In this document: positions 1 through 8,848 of the stretch, in pieces
Layout: the number at the start of each line of letters is the position of its first letter
Numbering within the stretch: position 1 is the stretch's first letter
Origin: Bacteriovoracaceae bacterium
Lineage (GTDB): Bacteria; Bdellovibrionota; Bacteriovoracia; Bacteriovoracales; Bacteriovoracaceae
Direction of reading: 5' to 3'
Assembly (NCBI GenBank): GCA_020630335.1
Contig: JAHDBN010000002.1
Span: 124,001 to 188,000 of the forward strand
DNA length: 64,000 bases
The notes under the pieces: generated by a model
The model's input: the letters and a program-made list of their open reading frames with translations, nothing else
Database searches by the model: none
What the model was told of the DNA's origin: nothing
Translations under genes and position numbers: made by a program

Positions 1-6
1 GTAGTA

Positions 7-30
7 ATAATATCTTCATAAAGATATTAT
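7..30 (-). terminator. AT-rich hairpin after the first minus-strand operon
   Basis: A perfect 10-bp inverted repeat (ATAATATCTT / AAGATATTAT) with a 4-base CATA loop lies just beyond the stop codon of the minus-strand gene ending at 41. The stem is nearly all A-T, and the window ends before any T-tract could be seen. It is therefore only a candidate 3' end for this operon. Confidence 0.35.
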
Positions 31-40
31 AAATGTGAAC

Positions 41-682
41 TTAGGACTTTTGCCACTCTTCGAAAAAGTTTTTCCAATATTTTTCAAAAAATGACCTAGC
101 ATTAAATAATCGATCAACAATAACTTGAGGAAAGTTCATTTGATCCGCTGACTCAGCTTTTATTTCCTCATAATCTTGATCATTTATATCTGCTTTGTAT
201 GTTATTTCAATTTTCGATAAGTCTCGTTTTTTACAAGTACTATCGTTTTCACTCAACTTCACTTCAAGATTAAAATCATCTAAAGCATAGTGAGGTAACT
301 TCTTTACGAGGTTGCAACTCAAAGTTAAGGCCTTCATATTACTTTTACATAATAGGTGAAAGCGAGGATACATCTTTGCAGCTAAAGTTGTTTGGTTCGG
401 TAAAGGACGTAAACGAATATAAAGAATAGTAGTAGTAACCGAATCTTTCTTGATTTCTTTGATAACTTTAGAATCAATCATATCCATAACATTAAGAGAG
501 ATTTTCTTTGTAAGCTTGAAGTATTTAAATCCATCTTTATCAATTTCATGATAACTTTCAAATTTCGAAAATTTATCAAAAAGAGCTTGCTGAGATTGAT
601 CAGAGCACTTGTTATAACTTCCTTGAATGTTTGTAGCGAAGAGAAAAGGTGAGAAAAAGATCAATGATAGTAATAAATTCAT
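41..682 (-). CDS. Exported protein of unknown function (213 aa)
   Basis: I do not recognise this family. The N-terminus (MNLLLSLIFFSPFLFA) is a typical Sec signal peptide with likely cleavage near residue 17, so the mature product should be periplasmic or outer-membrane associated. Four cysteines after the leader could form two disulfides. The C-terminus is rich in aromatic and charged residues (FFEKYWKNFFEEW). The start codon shares one base with the stop of the upstream lipoprotein gene (TAATG), so the two are almost certainly co-translated. Its function cannot be read from sequence. Confidence 0.7.
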   Translation of the reverse strand: MNLLLSLIFFSPFLFATNIQGSYNKCSDQSQQALFDKFSKFESYHEIDKDGFKYFKLTKKISLNVMDMIDSKVIKEIKKDSVTTTILYIRLRPLPNQTTLAAKMYPRFHLLCKSNMKALTLSCNLVKKLPHYALDDFNLEVKLSENDSTCKKRDLSKIEITYKADINDQDYEEIKAESADQMNFPQVIVDRLFNARSFFEKYWKNFFEEWQKS

Positions 683-969
683 TATTTTGTTTCTCCTGAT
701 TCTTCTAGAATATCATCAATTAAATCAGGATTAAGTTCCTCGTCAGCTTCTATTTCCTCATCTTCTGTTCTTTCTTCCTCACCCTCTATTAATCCCTCTT
801 TGAGGCTATCATAATCTTCCGTCATTTTTTCAGCGAGAGCAGAAATTTTCTCAAGACTCTCTCGTAAGAGTTTTATCTCCCTTGCCATGTCTTCAGAAGA
901 GTCTGCGACTGTTCCAGTATCACCACAAGAAATAAGAAATAAAAAAAGAATATATAGTAGTTGTTTCAT
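682..969 (-). CDS. Small acidic lipoprotein (95 aa)
   Basis: The leader MKQLLYILFLFLISC ends in a good lipobox (LISC), so Cys15 should be lipidated and the protein membrane-anchored. Residues of about 28-65 have a heptad-like pattern (IKLLRESLEKISALAEKM) that suggests a short coiled coil. The C-terminal third is extremely acidic, with runs of Glu and Asp. It is the upstream partner of the exported protein ending at 41, with stop and start overlapping by one base. It may oligomerise like an Lpp-type tether, but that is speculation; no family is recognised. Confidence 0.7.
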   Translation of the reverse strand: MKQLLYILFLFLISCGDTGTVADSSEDMAREIKLLRESLEKISALAEKMTEDYDSLKEGLIEGEEERTEDEEIEADEELNPDLIDDILEESGETK

Positions 970-1001
970 TTAGACGCACTATAACGATGAACAATAATCT
1001 T

Positions 1002-1021
1002 GTCCATCTAGGAAGATGGAC
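1002..1021 (-). terminator. Hairpin between the H1-like gene and the lipoprotein gene
   Basis: GTCCATCT / AGATGGAC form a perfect 8-bp stem with a 4-base loop in the 113-bp gap between the lysine-rich gene and the lipoprotein gene. On the minus strand it would follow the H1-like gene. The following bases are only moderately T-rich, so termination, attenuation or processing are all possible. Confidence 0.35.
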
Positions 1022-1082
1022 TAAGATTAGGCGTGTAGAATTTACTGACTTATTGAGTTATGTAGATTTTAGGCTTAAAAGC

Positions 1083-1607
1083 TTATCTCTTCCGTGTTTT
1101 AGTTCGCTTTGTAGCTTTTTTCTTTTTCGCGACTTTCTTTCTAACGACCTTCTTTTTCTTTGTTTTTGTCTTCTTTTTAGTCTTTCTTACTGTTTTCTTG
1201 GCCTTCTTTTTGACTTTCTTTGCTACTTTTTTAGCTTTTTTCTTAACCTTCTTAACTGCTTTCTTGGCCTTCTTTTTAACTTTCTTATTTGCCTTCAAGC
1301 TAGATTCAAATTTCTTTTGAAGAGACATTAAGTCTTTCTTGGCATTATTCATAAATGATTGTGCATTTTTAAGCTCAGTTTTTAATGTCTTATCAATCAT
1401 TTTTTCAATTTTAGATCTTTCTTTATTAAACTTTTTTTTCAAATCTTTTAGATCTGAGTCAACATAAGAACTAATTTCTTTTTTTGTTGTTTTTACTAAT
1501 CCTTCTACATTCTTTTTTAGATCATTAAGATCTGAACTGCTGATGAGTTTATCAACATTTTTTTGAATTTTTTTTAATCTTTTTAAAACTGAACTCTTTT
1601 TTGCCAT
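1083..1607 (-). CDS. Lysine-rich histone H1-like DNA-binding protein (174 aa)
   Basis: Roughly the first 100 residues are amphipathic and Lys/Asp/Leu-rich, likely coiled coil (repeated DLKK motifs). The last 70 residues are almost pure Lys/Ala/Val/Thr/Arg with repeated KKVKKKAKK units, like the tail of eukaryotic histone H1 and of chlamydial Hc1/Hc2. By analogy it would bind and compact DNA without base specificity. I chose the second Met: AAGGAG lies 7 bases before the ATG at 1607 but only 1 base from the ATG at 1613. The long Leu/Phe-rich frame on the opposite strand is a shadow of the Lys codons. Confidence 0.8.
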   Translation of the reverse strand: MAKKSSVLKRLKKIQKNVDKLISSSDLNDLKKNVEGLVKTTKKEISSYVDSDLKDLKKKFNKERSKIEKMIDKTLKTELKNAQSFMNNAKKDLMSLQKKFESSLKANKKVKKKAKKAVKKVKKKAKKVAKKVKKKAKKTVRKTKKKTKTKKKKVVRKKVAKKKKATKRTKTRKR

Positions 1608-1621
1608 TTTCATACTCCTTA

Positions 1622-3364
1622 TTAGTCAAAATAAAACCCTGTGTGCTTATTGATCGGAATTCTATATCCAAAACCAAAGCTTTTTGTTTTCAACTTTATT
1701 ATCGGACAAAATTGATTTCTCTTGAATTCTGATCTTGTGTAAAGTTTCAAGACTCTTAAAATGTGTTCAGGCTCAAACCCCATTTCTTCCAAATCAGACC
1801 TGTCATAGCGATAAGAGAGCAGACATTCGAGTATAGCGTCTAAAATAGGGTATGGAGGAAGAGAATCGGTATCAAATTGATCATCTCTTAATTCAGCTGT
1901 TGGGCGTCTTTTAATAATGCCTTCAGGGATAATATTGTTATATTTTTTATTAATATAATCACATAATTCAAAAGCTTCAGTCTTATAAAGATCTCCGATA
2001 ATACTAAATGCTCCAACTGTATCTCCATAAAGAGTGGAATACCCTACAGCTATTTCAGACTTATTTGAAGTATTTACAACTAATGAACCTGTTTGATTAG
2101 ATCTAGCAAAAATAAAATTACCCCTTAGTCGTGCTTGAATGTTCTCATCAGTGAGTCCTTCAAAAGGAACTTGAAAATGATCTTTAAAAAGATTTCTCAC
2201 AGCAGAGTGAACAAACTTTATAGGTAAGATTTTAAAAGGAACATTTAGGTTTTGGCAGAGCTTCTCAGATAATTCTAAGCTTTCTATACTGGAAAACTGG
2301 CTAGGCATAAAGATGGCTTCTACGGACATATCATCTACCAGGGCAAGTTTTATTAGAGTCAAGGCAAGAGTTGAATCTAATCCACCAGAAAGCGCTAATT
2401 GATAACTCTTAAAGCCATTTTGCTTAGCATACTCTCTTATAGCAAATGTCGTTGCTTGGAGAATATATTCTAATTGAATCTCTGTGAGTTTTTTGAGTCT
2501 ATATCCATCTTGAGTTTTTTCAATTCTTGGTTGAAAAAGGCTTTCCCATGAATGAGTTGGTTCTAAGGTTTCTTTTTTATAGATAGAGTTTTCTAGATCA
2601 GAAATATCTATATTAATTTGATCAGCTTGGAAGAATTTGGCTTGAGTTATTAATTTATCTCCATCAACTATAAAACTACCTCCATCAAATAAAACTTCAT
2701 CTTGCTCTGCCACCATATTCACATAAGCAAAAGGTGCCTTTAAAAGATTAGAAATATCTTTTGCCTGCTCCAAACGACTTTCATTTTTAGTGATTCCAAA
2801 AGGGCTAGCCGAAAGATTAATAATGAGATCGTAGTCATCAGAAGATTGCATGAGTTCTTTTATAGGATTGGCCTTATAATGAATGGAGTGCCACATGTCT
2901 TCACAAATAAGAAGAGCTATATTTTTTCCTTGCCAGGTTAATGACTTTAGCTCCTCACCGGGAGTAAAATATTTTCTCTCATCGAAAATATCATAATTAG
3001 GGAGTAGTCTCTTAGAGTAGACTTTTTCTAATGATCCTCCAGCTTTGAGTGCATAAATACAATTTTCAATTTTTCTTGTAATTCCACTTTCTGAGTATTG
3101 ATAAAAAAGTCCTCCTATTAAATGGAGGGCATCGTTTTTAGGCAATGACTTTGAATAATTATTAATTTTTTCTAAAAAAAGTTCATAGCTTTCAAAAAAA
3201 GACTTTTGAAGGCAAAGATCCTGGAGAGGATAGCCTGTTAAGAATAATTCAGGGTATAAATGCAAAACAGGTGTATTGTTGTCGAGGTTCGATTTTAAGA
3301 CTTCAAAAATTGACTCAAAATCAGCGATTTTTTGATGGGTTTGATGTATGGTGATTTTACTCAT
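1622..3364 (-). CDS. nadE: Glutamine-dependent NAD+ synthetase
   Basis: NadE amidates nicotinate adenine dinucleotide to NAD+ using ATP and ammonia from glutamine, the last step of NAD synthesis in the cytosol. The N-terminal nitrilase-type glutaminase domain (about 1-270) has the Glu39-Lys118-Cys154 triad in PELFLTGYP, YSKRLLPNYDIFDE and LLICEDMW. The C-terminal synthetase domain has the PP-loop SGGLDS at 326-331. At 580 residues it matches the two-domain glutamine-dependent class. GGAG lies 8 bases before the ATG. The gene is divergent from trmFO with a 60-base shared upstream region. Confidence 0.97.
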   Translation of the reverse strand: MSKITIHQTHQKIADFESIFEVLKSNLDNNTPVLHLYPELFLTGYPLQDLCLQKSFFESYELFLEKINNYSKSLPKNDALHLIGGLFYQYSESGITRKIENCIYALKAGGSLEKVYSKRLLPNYDIFDERKYFTPGEELKSLTWQGKNIALLICEDMWHSIHYKANPIKELMQSSDDYDLIINLSASPFGITKNESRLEQAKDISNLLKAPFAYVNMVAEQDEVLFDGGSFIVDGDKLITQAKFFQADQINIDISDLENSIYKKETLEPTHSWESLFQPRIEKTQDGYRLKKLTEIQLEYILQATTFAIREYAKQNGFKSYQLALSGGLDSTLALTLIKLALVDDMSVEAIFMPSQFSSIESLELSEKLCQNLNVPFKILPIKFVHSAVRNLFKDHFQVPFEGLTDENIQARLRGNFIFARSNQTGSLVVNTSNKSEIAVGYSTLYGDTVGAFSIIGDLYKTEAFELCDYINKKYNNIIPEGIIKRRPTAELRDDQFDTDSLPPYPILDAILECLLSYRYDRSDLEEMGFEPEHILRVLKLYTRSEFKRNQFCPIIKLKTKSFGFGYRIPINKHTGFYFD

Positions 3365-3424
3365 TAGCTTGACTCCGTTATTTATGAATTGTAATCAAAT
3401 AAACAGCTTTTGTAATGAAGGGAA

Positions 3425-4789
3425 GTGCTTAAATTGAAAGAAAAATTAAATAAAAAGGTCGTAATTATTGGTGCAGGATTAGCGGGAATAGAATCGGCTA
3501 TGTATTTATCTAGAAAGGGTGTTCAGGTTTACTTATATGAAAGTAAAAGAATTGAACGAACCCCAGCTCAAAAAACTAATAATTTTGCTGAATTAGTTTG
3601 CACAAATTCCTTAAAATCTAAAGATCCTAACTCTGCACATGGAATATTAAAATCAGAAATGAGGGCCCTTGGTTCTTTAGTTTTAGAAGTAGCAACCGAA
3701 GTTGCTGTTCCTGCTGGTAACGCTTTAAGTGTAGACAGAGAACTTTTTGGAAAAAAAATCACTGATATTATTGAATCTAATCCTATGATTAAAGTTATTC
3801 ATGAGATTGCAACTGATCCAGTGGAGTTAAAAGAAAAACATGAGGCTGATTTTGTCATTGTTGCTTCAGGGCCTTTAACTCTGAAGCCTTTGGAATCTTG
3901 GATTGTTAATTATGTTTCTAATGATGATTTGTATTTTTACGATGCGATCGCTCCAATTGTAGATGTTGATAGTCTAGATCTTTCAAAGTGTTATTTTAAA
4001 AATAGGTATGAAGAAGCTGAAGACAATGCTGACTATTTAAATGTTCCGTTAAATGAAGATGAGTATTTAGACTTTGTAGATGAGCTTGTTGGTGCTGAAA
4101 TTGTTCCTCCACAAAACTTTGAAGATCCTAAGTTTTTTGAATCCTGTCTACCTATAGATGTGATGGCAAAAAGAGGTGTTGATACATTAAGATTTTCTTG
4201 TATGAAACCAGTTGGATTGGAGCATGAAGGAAAAACTCCTCACGCTGTTATTCAACTGAGAAAAGAAAATCTCATAGGCTCAGCTTATAATATGGTTGGG
4301 TTTCAGAATAGATTAAAATATTCAGAACAAGTAAGAATTTTTCAAAAGCTTCCAGGCTTTAAAGAAGCAAGCTTTAATCATTTAGGATCAGTTCATAGAA
4401 ATACTTATCTGCACTCAGCAAGAATTTTAGAAAAAGATTTTTCTTTAAAGAAAAATTCTCATATTTATTTTGCAGGACAGATCTCAGGAGTAGAAGGCTA
4501 TACAGAGAGTGCAGCTATTGGATTATATGTTGCTCATCAAATTATGAGACGATATGAAGGTTTAACTCCTTCTATATGGCCTTGTGAGTTAGCTATAGGA
4601 GCTTTGGTTAACTATGTTATGACGAGTCCAAAGCCAAGGCCTAGTAATATTAACTTTGGTCTTCTTCCTAAAGTGGATTTGAATAAAGAGCAAAGAAGAA
4701 ATAAGAGAAGAAAAATTATAAAAAAAGAACTTGCCTCGAAAAGAGCTCAAGAAAAATTAAGTCAATTTAGAGAAGAAATTAATTTATGA
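3425..4789 (+). CDS. trmFO: Folate-dependent tRNA (uracil-5-)-methyltransferase TrmFO
   Basis: TrmFO makes m5U54 in the tRNA T-loop using methylene-tetrahydrofolate and FADH2. The FAD-binding GAGLAG motif is at 16-21 with its beta-alpha-beta context. The family signatures FAELVCTNSLKS (Cys59, likely catalytic) and FSCMKPVGL are present, and the length of 454 is normal. The start is GTG behind AAGGGAA; an in-frame TTG at 3434 would also leave the Rossmann fold intact. It heads a four-gene run in which each stop and start overlap or nearly touch (ATGA junction to the next gene). Confidence 0.96.
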   Translation: MLKLKEKLNKKVVIIGAGLAGIESAMYLSRKGVQVYLYESKRIERTPAQKTNNFAELVCTNSLKSKDPNSAHGILKSEMRALGSLVLEVATEVAVPAGNALSVDRELFGKKITDIIESNPMIKVIHEIATDPVELKEKHEADFVIVASGPLTLKPLESWIVNYVSNDDLYFYDAIAPIVDVDSLDLSKCYFKNRYEEAEDNADYLNVPLNEDEYLDFVDELVGAEIVPPQNFEDPKFFESCLPIDVMAKRGVDTLRFSCMKPVGLEHEGKTPHAVIQLRKENLIGSAYNMVGFQNRLKYSEQVRIFQKLPGFKEASFNHLGSVHRNTYLHSARILEKDFSLKKNSHIYFAGQISGVEGYTESAAIGLYVAHQIMRRYEGLTPSIWPCELAIGALVNYVMTSPKPRPSNINFGLLPKVDLNKEQRRNKRRKIIKKELASKRAQEKLSQFREEINL

Positions 4790-5637
4790 GTTCACTCTTT
4801 ATCGTTTTAGCATGTTTATTGTGGGCATTTGATACTCTTATCCGATATCCTCTCGCAAATTCATTGAGTAGCACTCAGATTGTTTGTTATGAGCATATTT
4901 TGGCATTTTCTTTTCTTTGTGTGTTTTCATTCAAGTCTTTTACTAAAATATTTAAAAAAGAATACATGTTTTCATTCTTTATCATTGGTTCTTTAGGATC
5001 TGCTTTAGCAACGGTGTGTTTTACCTCTGCTTTTCAGTATCTAAATCCTTCGATTGTTATACTCATTCAAAAACTTCAACCATTAGTAGCGATTGTTTTA
5101 TCTTTTTTTATTTTACGAGAAAAAATACCCTCTCATTTCATCCTTGCTGCACTCCTCGCTATTATTGGTGCTATCTTTTTGAGTGTTGAGGATTTTACTT
5201 TGGAGTTTAAATATTCTCATGGAATATTCTTATCATTAATTGCTGTAATCGGTTGGGGAAGTGCCACTGTATTTGGAAGAAAACTCAGTTTAAAAGGATT
5301 AAGTGAACTTGATATTATGCTTGGACGATTTATGTGGGGGGCACTTGCTTTAATGCCCTTTGCTTATAATTTAAATTCAACTCAATTAGATCATTTAACA
5401 TTAAATAAAATATTATCCTTGGTTTTAATCTCTGGGATATTTGGAATGTACGCTTATTACAGGGGATTAAAGAGCACAGAAGCAAAAATAGCTACCTTAC
5501 TTGAATTATTTTTTCCTTTTTTTGCAGTGATTATTAATTGGATATTCTTAGGAAAATCATTATCATCTATTCAAATACTTGGTGGGATACTTTTATTATC
5601 AAGTACAACTTATTTGCAGCTAAAAAGAGAATCGTGA
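4786..5637 (+). CDS. EamA/DMT-superfamily permease
   Basis: About ten hydrophobic segments in 283 residues, arranged as two EamA repeats (about 5-135 and 145-280), identify a drug/metabolite transporter-type inner-membrane permease. Members export amino acids, sugars or metabolites; the substrate is not predictable. IVILIQKLQPLVAIVLSF carries the typical end-of-repeat helix pattern. It overlaps trmFO by ATGA and the next gene by GTGA, implying coupled translation. Confidence 0.9.
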   Translation: MSSLFIVLACLLWAFDTLIRYPLANSLSSTQIVCYEHILAFSFLCVFSFKSFTKIFKKEYMFSFFIIGSLGSALATVCFTSAFQYLNPSIVILIQKLQPLVAIVLSFFILREKIPSHFILAALLAIIGAIFLSVEDFTLEFKYSHGIFLSLIAVIGWGSATVFGRKLSLKGLSELDIMLGRFMWGALALMPFAYNLNSTQLDHLTLNKILSLVLISGIFGMYAYYRGLKSTEAKIATLLELFFPFFAVIINWIFLGKSLSSIQILGGILLLSSTTYLQLKRES

Positions 5638-6641
5638 AAATAATAGTAATTACAGATTATATTGATTCCTATGACTCCTCGAGGCTTATCCTCGAAAGTT
5701 TAATGGGGCTTGGGGAAGACGTTGAATTAGTGAGCCTGTTTTTTAATGAAGAGCGTTTAGAAACTCCTTTATCTCTTTATAAAATTCATTCCACAGGATT
5801 AAATAAAATCTTTAAAAGGTCCCACTCTCTTTTTAAGTGGCCATTGTTAACATCACAATTTGCTAAGAAATTTAAAGTACCGAGTGCTGATATTTACATT
5901 GTTTTATCTCAAGGATTTTCTCATCTAATCCCTCTGCCAAAGAACAAAGAAGTTATTCGTTATATTTATGATAGACCATATAGAACTAATCGTTTCTTTG
6001 CTGAACAATTGGATAAGCAGTATATCAAATCTATAAATAAGCTAGATGATCTTTATTTTTCTTCTCATTTTCTAGCGAACTCATTGGCTTATAATAAGCC
6101 CTATGAAGTCCTAACCAGGCCTTTTCCAAGTAAAGATTTTAAACAATTAGGTAATTATAAAAAGTCATCAAAGTATGTTTTAAATATTGATGATTATGAT
6201 GAAGAAGTTTTTGCTAGTTTCATCAAAAAATTAGGTCCTGAGAAAGAACTAGTTGTGGTTACAAATAAGAAAACTAAAAATGTGATAAAAAAAGAATATC
6301 CTTTTCTCGATGTAATTAGTGGAATTAGTAATCATGAACTCTATGTAGAACTTTTAAATTCCAGACTATATCTTGATATGAGATCAACTTATCCCGAGAG
6401 AGCTTTTTGTGCACTTGCAACTGGTATCCCATGTGTTTTACTGGATAACTTTTTAAACAGAGAAGTCTTAGGTGATGGTGCAGTAAAGTACGTTAAATCT
6501 TTTAAGGAAGTAATTAATAAATTAGACCTCTTAGAAAAAAACTCTATTGAAGCCGACACTTTAAGGCGTTTTTCATTGAGATATAATGAAAGAGTCTTTA
6601 AAAATAAAATGCTTAGTCTACTAAGAAAAAAGAAATCCTAA
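5634..6641 (+). CDS. Glycosyltransferase-like protein (335 aa)
   Basis: I chose the GTG at 5634, which overlaps the preceding TGA as GTGA; an earlier in-frame ATG at 5538 lies deep inside the permease gene. The N-terminus (KIIVITDYIDSYDSSRLILE) and the C-terminal block PERAFCALATGIPCVLLDN followed by LGDGAVKYV resemble the two Rossmann lobes and the sugar-nucleotide-binding region of GT-B family 1/4 enzymes. The usual E-x7-E motif is not obvious, so the class call is tentative. No signal peptide or membrane helix, so probably cytosolic. Confidence 0.55.
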   Translation: MKIIVITDYIDSYDSSRLILESLMGLGEDVELVSLFFNEERLETPLSLYKIHSTGLNKIFKRSHSLFKWPLLTSQFAKKFKVPSADIYIVLSQGFSHLIPLPKNKEVIRYIYDRPYRTNRFFAEQLDKQYIKSINKLDDLYFSSHFLANSLAYNKPYEVLTRPFPSKDFKQLGNYKKSSKYVLNIDDYDEEVFASFIKKLGPEKELVVVTNKKTKNVIKKEYPFLDVISGISNHELYVELLNSRLYLDMRSTYPERAFCALATGIPCVLLDNFLNREVLGDGAVKYVKSFKEVINKLDLLEKNSIEADTLRRFSLRYNERVFKNKMLSLLRKKKS

Positions 6642-6642
6642 G

Positions 6643-7077
6643 ATGAACTCGCTAAGGCCTATAGAAGAAAGATTAAATTCATTAAAGATGCAAGATATCA
6701 TTGCTAGGCCTCCTTCAGGTTGGATTCGATTTATAAGAAAAGCTTTGAATATGAGTTCTAAAGCATTAGCTAAAAGAGTAGGAGTTTCACCTAATAATAT
6801 AAGTGAGACTGAAAAAGCAGAAGCAGCAGAAGCTATTACCTTGTCAAAATTAAAAAGAGTCGCTGAAGGGCTAAACTGCGAATTTGTTTATTATTTTTTA
6901 CCAAGAGAGCCCATTGATAAAATGTTAGAAAAAAGGGCTCGCTACGTAGCAGAACTAGTTCTTAGAAATGATAAATTACGAAATATCAATATTGATGACA
7001 AAGATGAGCTAACTAGAGAGATTGAAAAACTTGCCTCTGAGTTAATACTTAATAAAAGGCTTTGGGATGTTGAGTAA
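6643..7077 (+). CDS. Mobile mystery protein A (XRE-type HTH), orphan
   Basis: The sequence RPPSGWIRFIRKALNMSSK followed by LAKRVGVSPNNISETEKAEA and LKRVAEGLNCEFVYYFLP matches the mobile mystery protein A family (about 150 aa), which has a helix-turn-helix at about 28-75. In most genomes it is paired with mobile mystery protein B, a Fic-domain protein, in a toxin-antitoxin-like module. Here no Fic gene is adjacent: the next gene is convergent nrnA, whose stop lies 1 base away. The ATG is one base after the previous stop. A solitary member may act as a plain transcriptional regulator. Confidence 0.88.
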   Translation: MNSLRPIEERLNSLKMQDIIARPPSGWIRFIRKALNMSSKALAKRVGVSPNNISETEKAEAAEAITLSKLKRVAEGLNCEFVYYFLPREPIDKMLEKRARYVAELVLRNDKLRNINIDDKDELTREIEKLASELILNKRLWDVE

Positions 7078-7078
7078 T

Positions 7079-8083
7079 TTATAATGAAGAATTTAAAAAA
7101 TCTTCAATTCTATTAAGACTATTTTTTATAATAACATCTTTATCATACCCAGGAGGTACTTCAAAAACCGTTGCAGCACTGTGAGCATGGCCTCCTCCTC
7201 CGAGTTCCTCTGCGATTTCTCCAACATCTATATCACCATGAGATCTCATACTTAAACGAACTCTTCTTCCGTCTTCTCTGAACATACAAGCAATTTTTAC
7301 ATTTTGAAGAATGAGTAAGTTGTTAATATAAGAATGGGTATCTTCAATCGTTGATTGAAATTTTTCTAGATCTTCTTGGTAAATAGTAATCCAAGCAATA
7401 TTTTTACTTTTATTCATTTTACAATTATGAAGTATATGACCGAGTAGGTGCATATTACAGAGTTGTTTTGCCCCATAGATTTCATTATAAGCATCTGTTG
7501 TTTTCATCCCCGTTTCTAATAACTCTGCAATAAGATTGTGAGTTTCATTTGTAACGGATGGATATCTAAATGTATTTGTATCAATTAAGATTGCTGTATA
7601 TAAACCTCTTGCCATATTCTTAGTAAATGAAAGCCCCATTGTTTTGATAAGGGTTCCAATGATTTGTCCCGTTGCAGCAGCTTTTACATCAATGTAGTGA
7701 GTGTTTTCTATTGGCTTATCAAAGGGATGATGATCAATAAAAATAATCTCTCCAAAAACTGAGAGGTATTGTTTCATTTTAATCCCAGTTCTTGAGATTT
7801 TATTAGTATCAATAACGATAATAAGTTCTGGTTGAAAATCTTTTTTTACATTTAGATATTCTTCTAAGCTATGAATAGTTTTTTCTTCATTCAAATATTT
7901 GTATCTTTTATCTAATTCATCATCATTAACACAAAATACTTTTTTGCCCATTGCGCTCAGGGCCTCAGAGAGTGCTATCTGACTTCCAATTCCATCAGCA
8001 TCTGGAACAACATGTGTCGTGATTAAAATACGCTCAAATTTTAAAATATGAGCCTTGAGGGCCTCATAGAAAGAATTATCCAT
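7079..8083 (-). CDS. nrnA: DHH/DHHA1 phosphoesterase, NrnA-like
   Basis: Probable oligoribonuclease and pAp phosphatase that degrades 2-5-mer RNA and possibly linear di-nucleotides. Metal-binding motifs are all visible: H24-x3-D28-A-D30, D92 in VIDTN, the DHH at 117-119, and the DHHA1 glycine motif GGGGHAHSAA near 295. The length of 334 is right for NrnA. No DRTGG or CBS domains are attached, which argues against other DHH subfamilies. The start at 8083 precedes MDNSFYEAL and faces the ABC transporter operon divergently. Confidence 0.9.
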   Translation of the reverse strand: MDNSFYEALKAHILKFERILITTHVVPDADGIGSQIALSEALSAMGKKVFCVNDDELDKRYKYLNEEKTIHSLEEYLNVKKDFQPELIIVIDTNKISRTGIKMKQYLSVFGEIIFIDHHPFDKPIENTHYIDVKAAATGQIIGTLIKTMGLSFTKNMARGLYTAILIDTNTFRYPSVTNETHNLIAELLETGMKTTDAYNEIYGAKQLCNMHLLGHILHNCKMNKSKNIAWITIYQEDLEKFQSTIEDTHSYINNLLILQNVKIACMFREDGRRVRLSMRSHGDIDVGEIAEELGGGGHAHSAATVFEVPPGYDKDVIIKNSLNRIEDFLNSSL

Positions 8084-8167
8084 AAAGATTATTATAAATG
8101 TTATATTTCAGATACTTAAGAGGGTAAAGTTTCCAAAGTAAGCCTGAGTTTGTTACCATGGTATTTG

Positions 8168-8848
8168 ATGAGCTCATTAATTAAACTTGAAGGTGTATCT
8201 AAGTCTTATGGTAAGACTATGGCGCTTAGTGACCTAAACCTTGAGATTAAGGCGTGTGGAGTTCATGGATTGCTTGGACCTAATGGAGCGGGGAAGACAA
8301 CTTTATTAAAGATTCTTTCTTCTTTTTGTCAGTATGATTCAGGAGTTATTACTCAAGATCTTGAAAATCAGATCAATTACTTGCCTGAAATTGCACCTCT
8401 AGTGGAAGAAGTATCAGTCATTACTTATTTAGATTTCATTAGCTCTCTTCATAAGAGTAATAAGTTTTTCTCAGTAGATGAAATTATTAGTTATTTTGAT
8501 TTAAAGCCTTTCAAGCATAAGATCATAAAGTATCTCTCAAAGGGAAATAAGCAACGAGTTGCCTTGTCTCAAGTATTTCTTGGTAATCCTAAATTAATTA
8601 TTTTAGATGAACCTAACGTAAATCTTGATCCTATATCTATAAAAAAGTTAAGAGATTTAATTGATAAATTAAAAAAAGAAATCAGCTTTATCATTTCGAG
8701 TCATCAATTAAATGAAATAGAGTGTTTAGCAGAAGATATTACTATTTTAAATCAAGCAAAATGCTTGTACTCAGGAGAGTTGAGTAAATTAATAGAGAGT
8801 GATCATAGTTTAGAAAAAAAGTATCTTGAATTAGTAGGTGAAAAGTGA
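8168..8848 (+). CDS. ABC transporter ATP-binding protein (GldA-like)
   Basis: This is the nucleotide-binding subunit of an ABC-2 type transporter. Visible motifs are Walker A GPNGAGKTTLLKIL, the signature LSKGNKQRVALSQ, Walker B LIILDEP and the switch His in ISSHQLNE. I used the ATG at 8168 because it leaves a normal N-terminus (SSLIKLEGVSKSYGK); a TTG at 8150 would add six residues and neither has a strong ribosome site. The stop overlaps the permease start. The set NBD-permease-GldG-like-DUF4340-like resembles the Gld-type ABC operons found in gliding bacteria and many deltaproteobacteria. Confidence 0.93.
   Translation: MSSLIKLEGVSKSYGKTMALSDLNLEIKACGVHGLLGPNGAGKTTLLKILSSFCQYDSGVITQDLENQINYLPEIAPLVEEVSVITYLDFISSLHKSNKFFSVDEIISYFDLKPFKHKIIKYLSKGNKQRVALSQVFLGNPKLIILDEPNVNLDPISIKKLRDLIDKLKKEISFIISSHQLNEIECLAEDITILNQAKCLYSGELSKLIESDHSLEKKYLELVGEK

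Noticed and set aside
987-1331. A 114-codon plus-strand frame opposite the H1-like gene
   Set aside because: Its Leu/Phe/Ser-rich sequence is the reverse reading of Lys/Ala codons. It has no ribosome site and ends inside the H1 gene.
5538-5633. An upstream ATG for the glycosyltransferase-like gene
   Set aside because: It would place 96 bases inside the permease gene; the GTG with GTGA overlap is consistent with the other junctions.
6643-7077. Mobile-element boundary around mobile mystery protein A
   Set aside because: No transposase, terminal repeats or composition shift nearby; the gene is embedded in a coupled operon.
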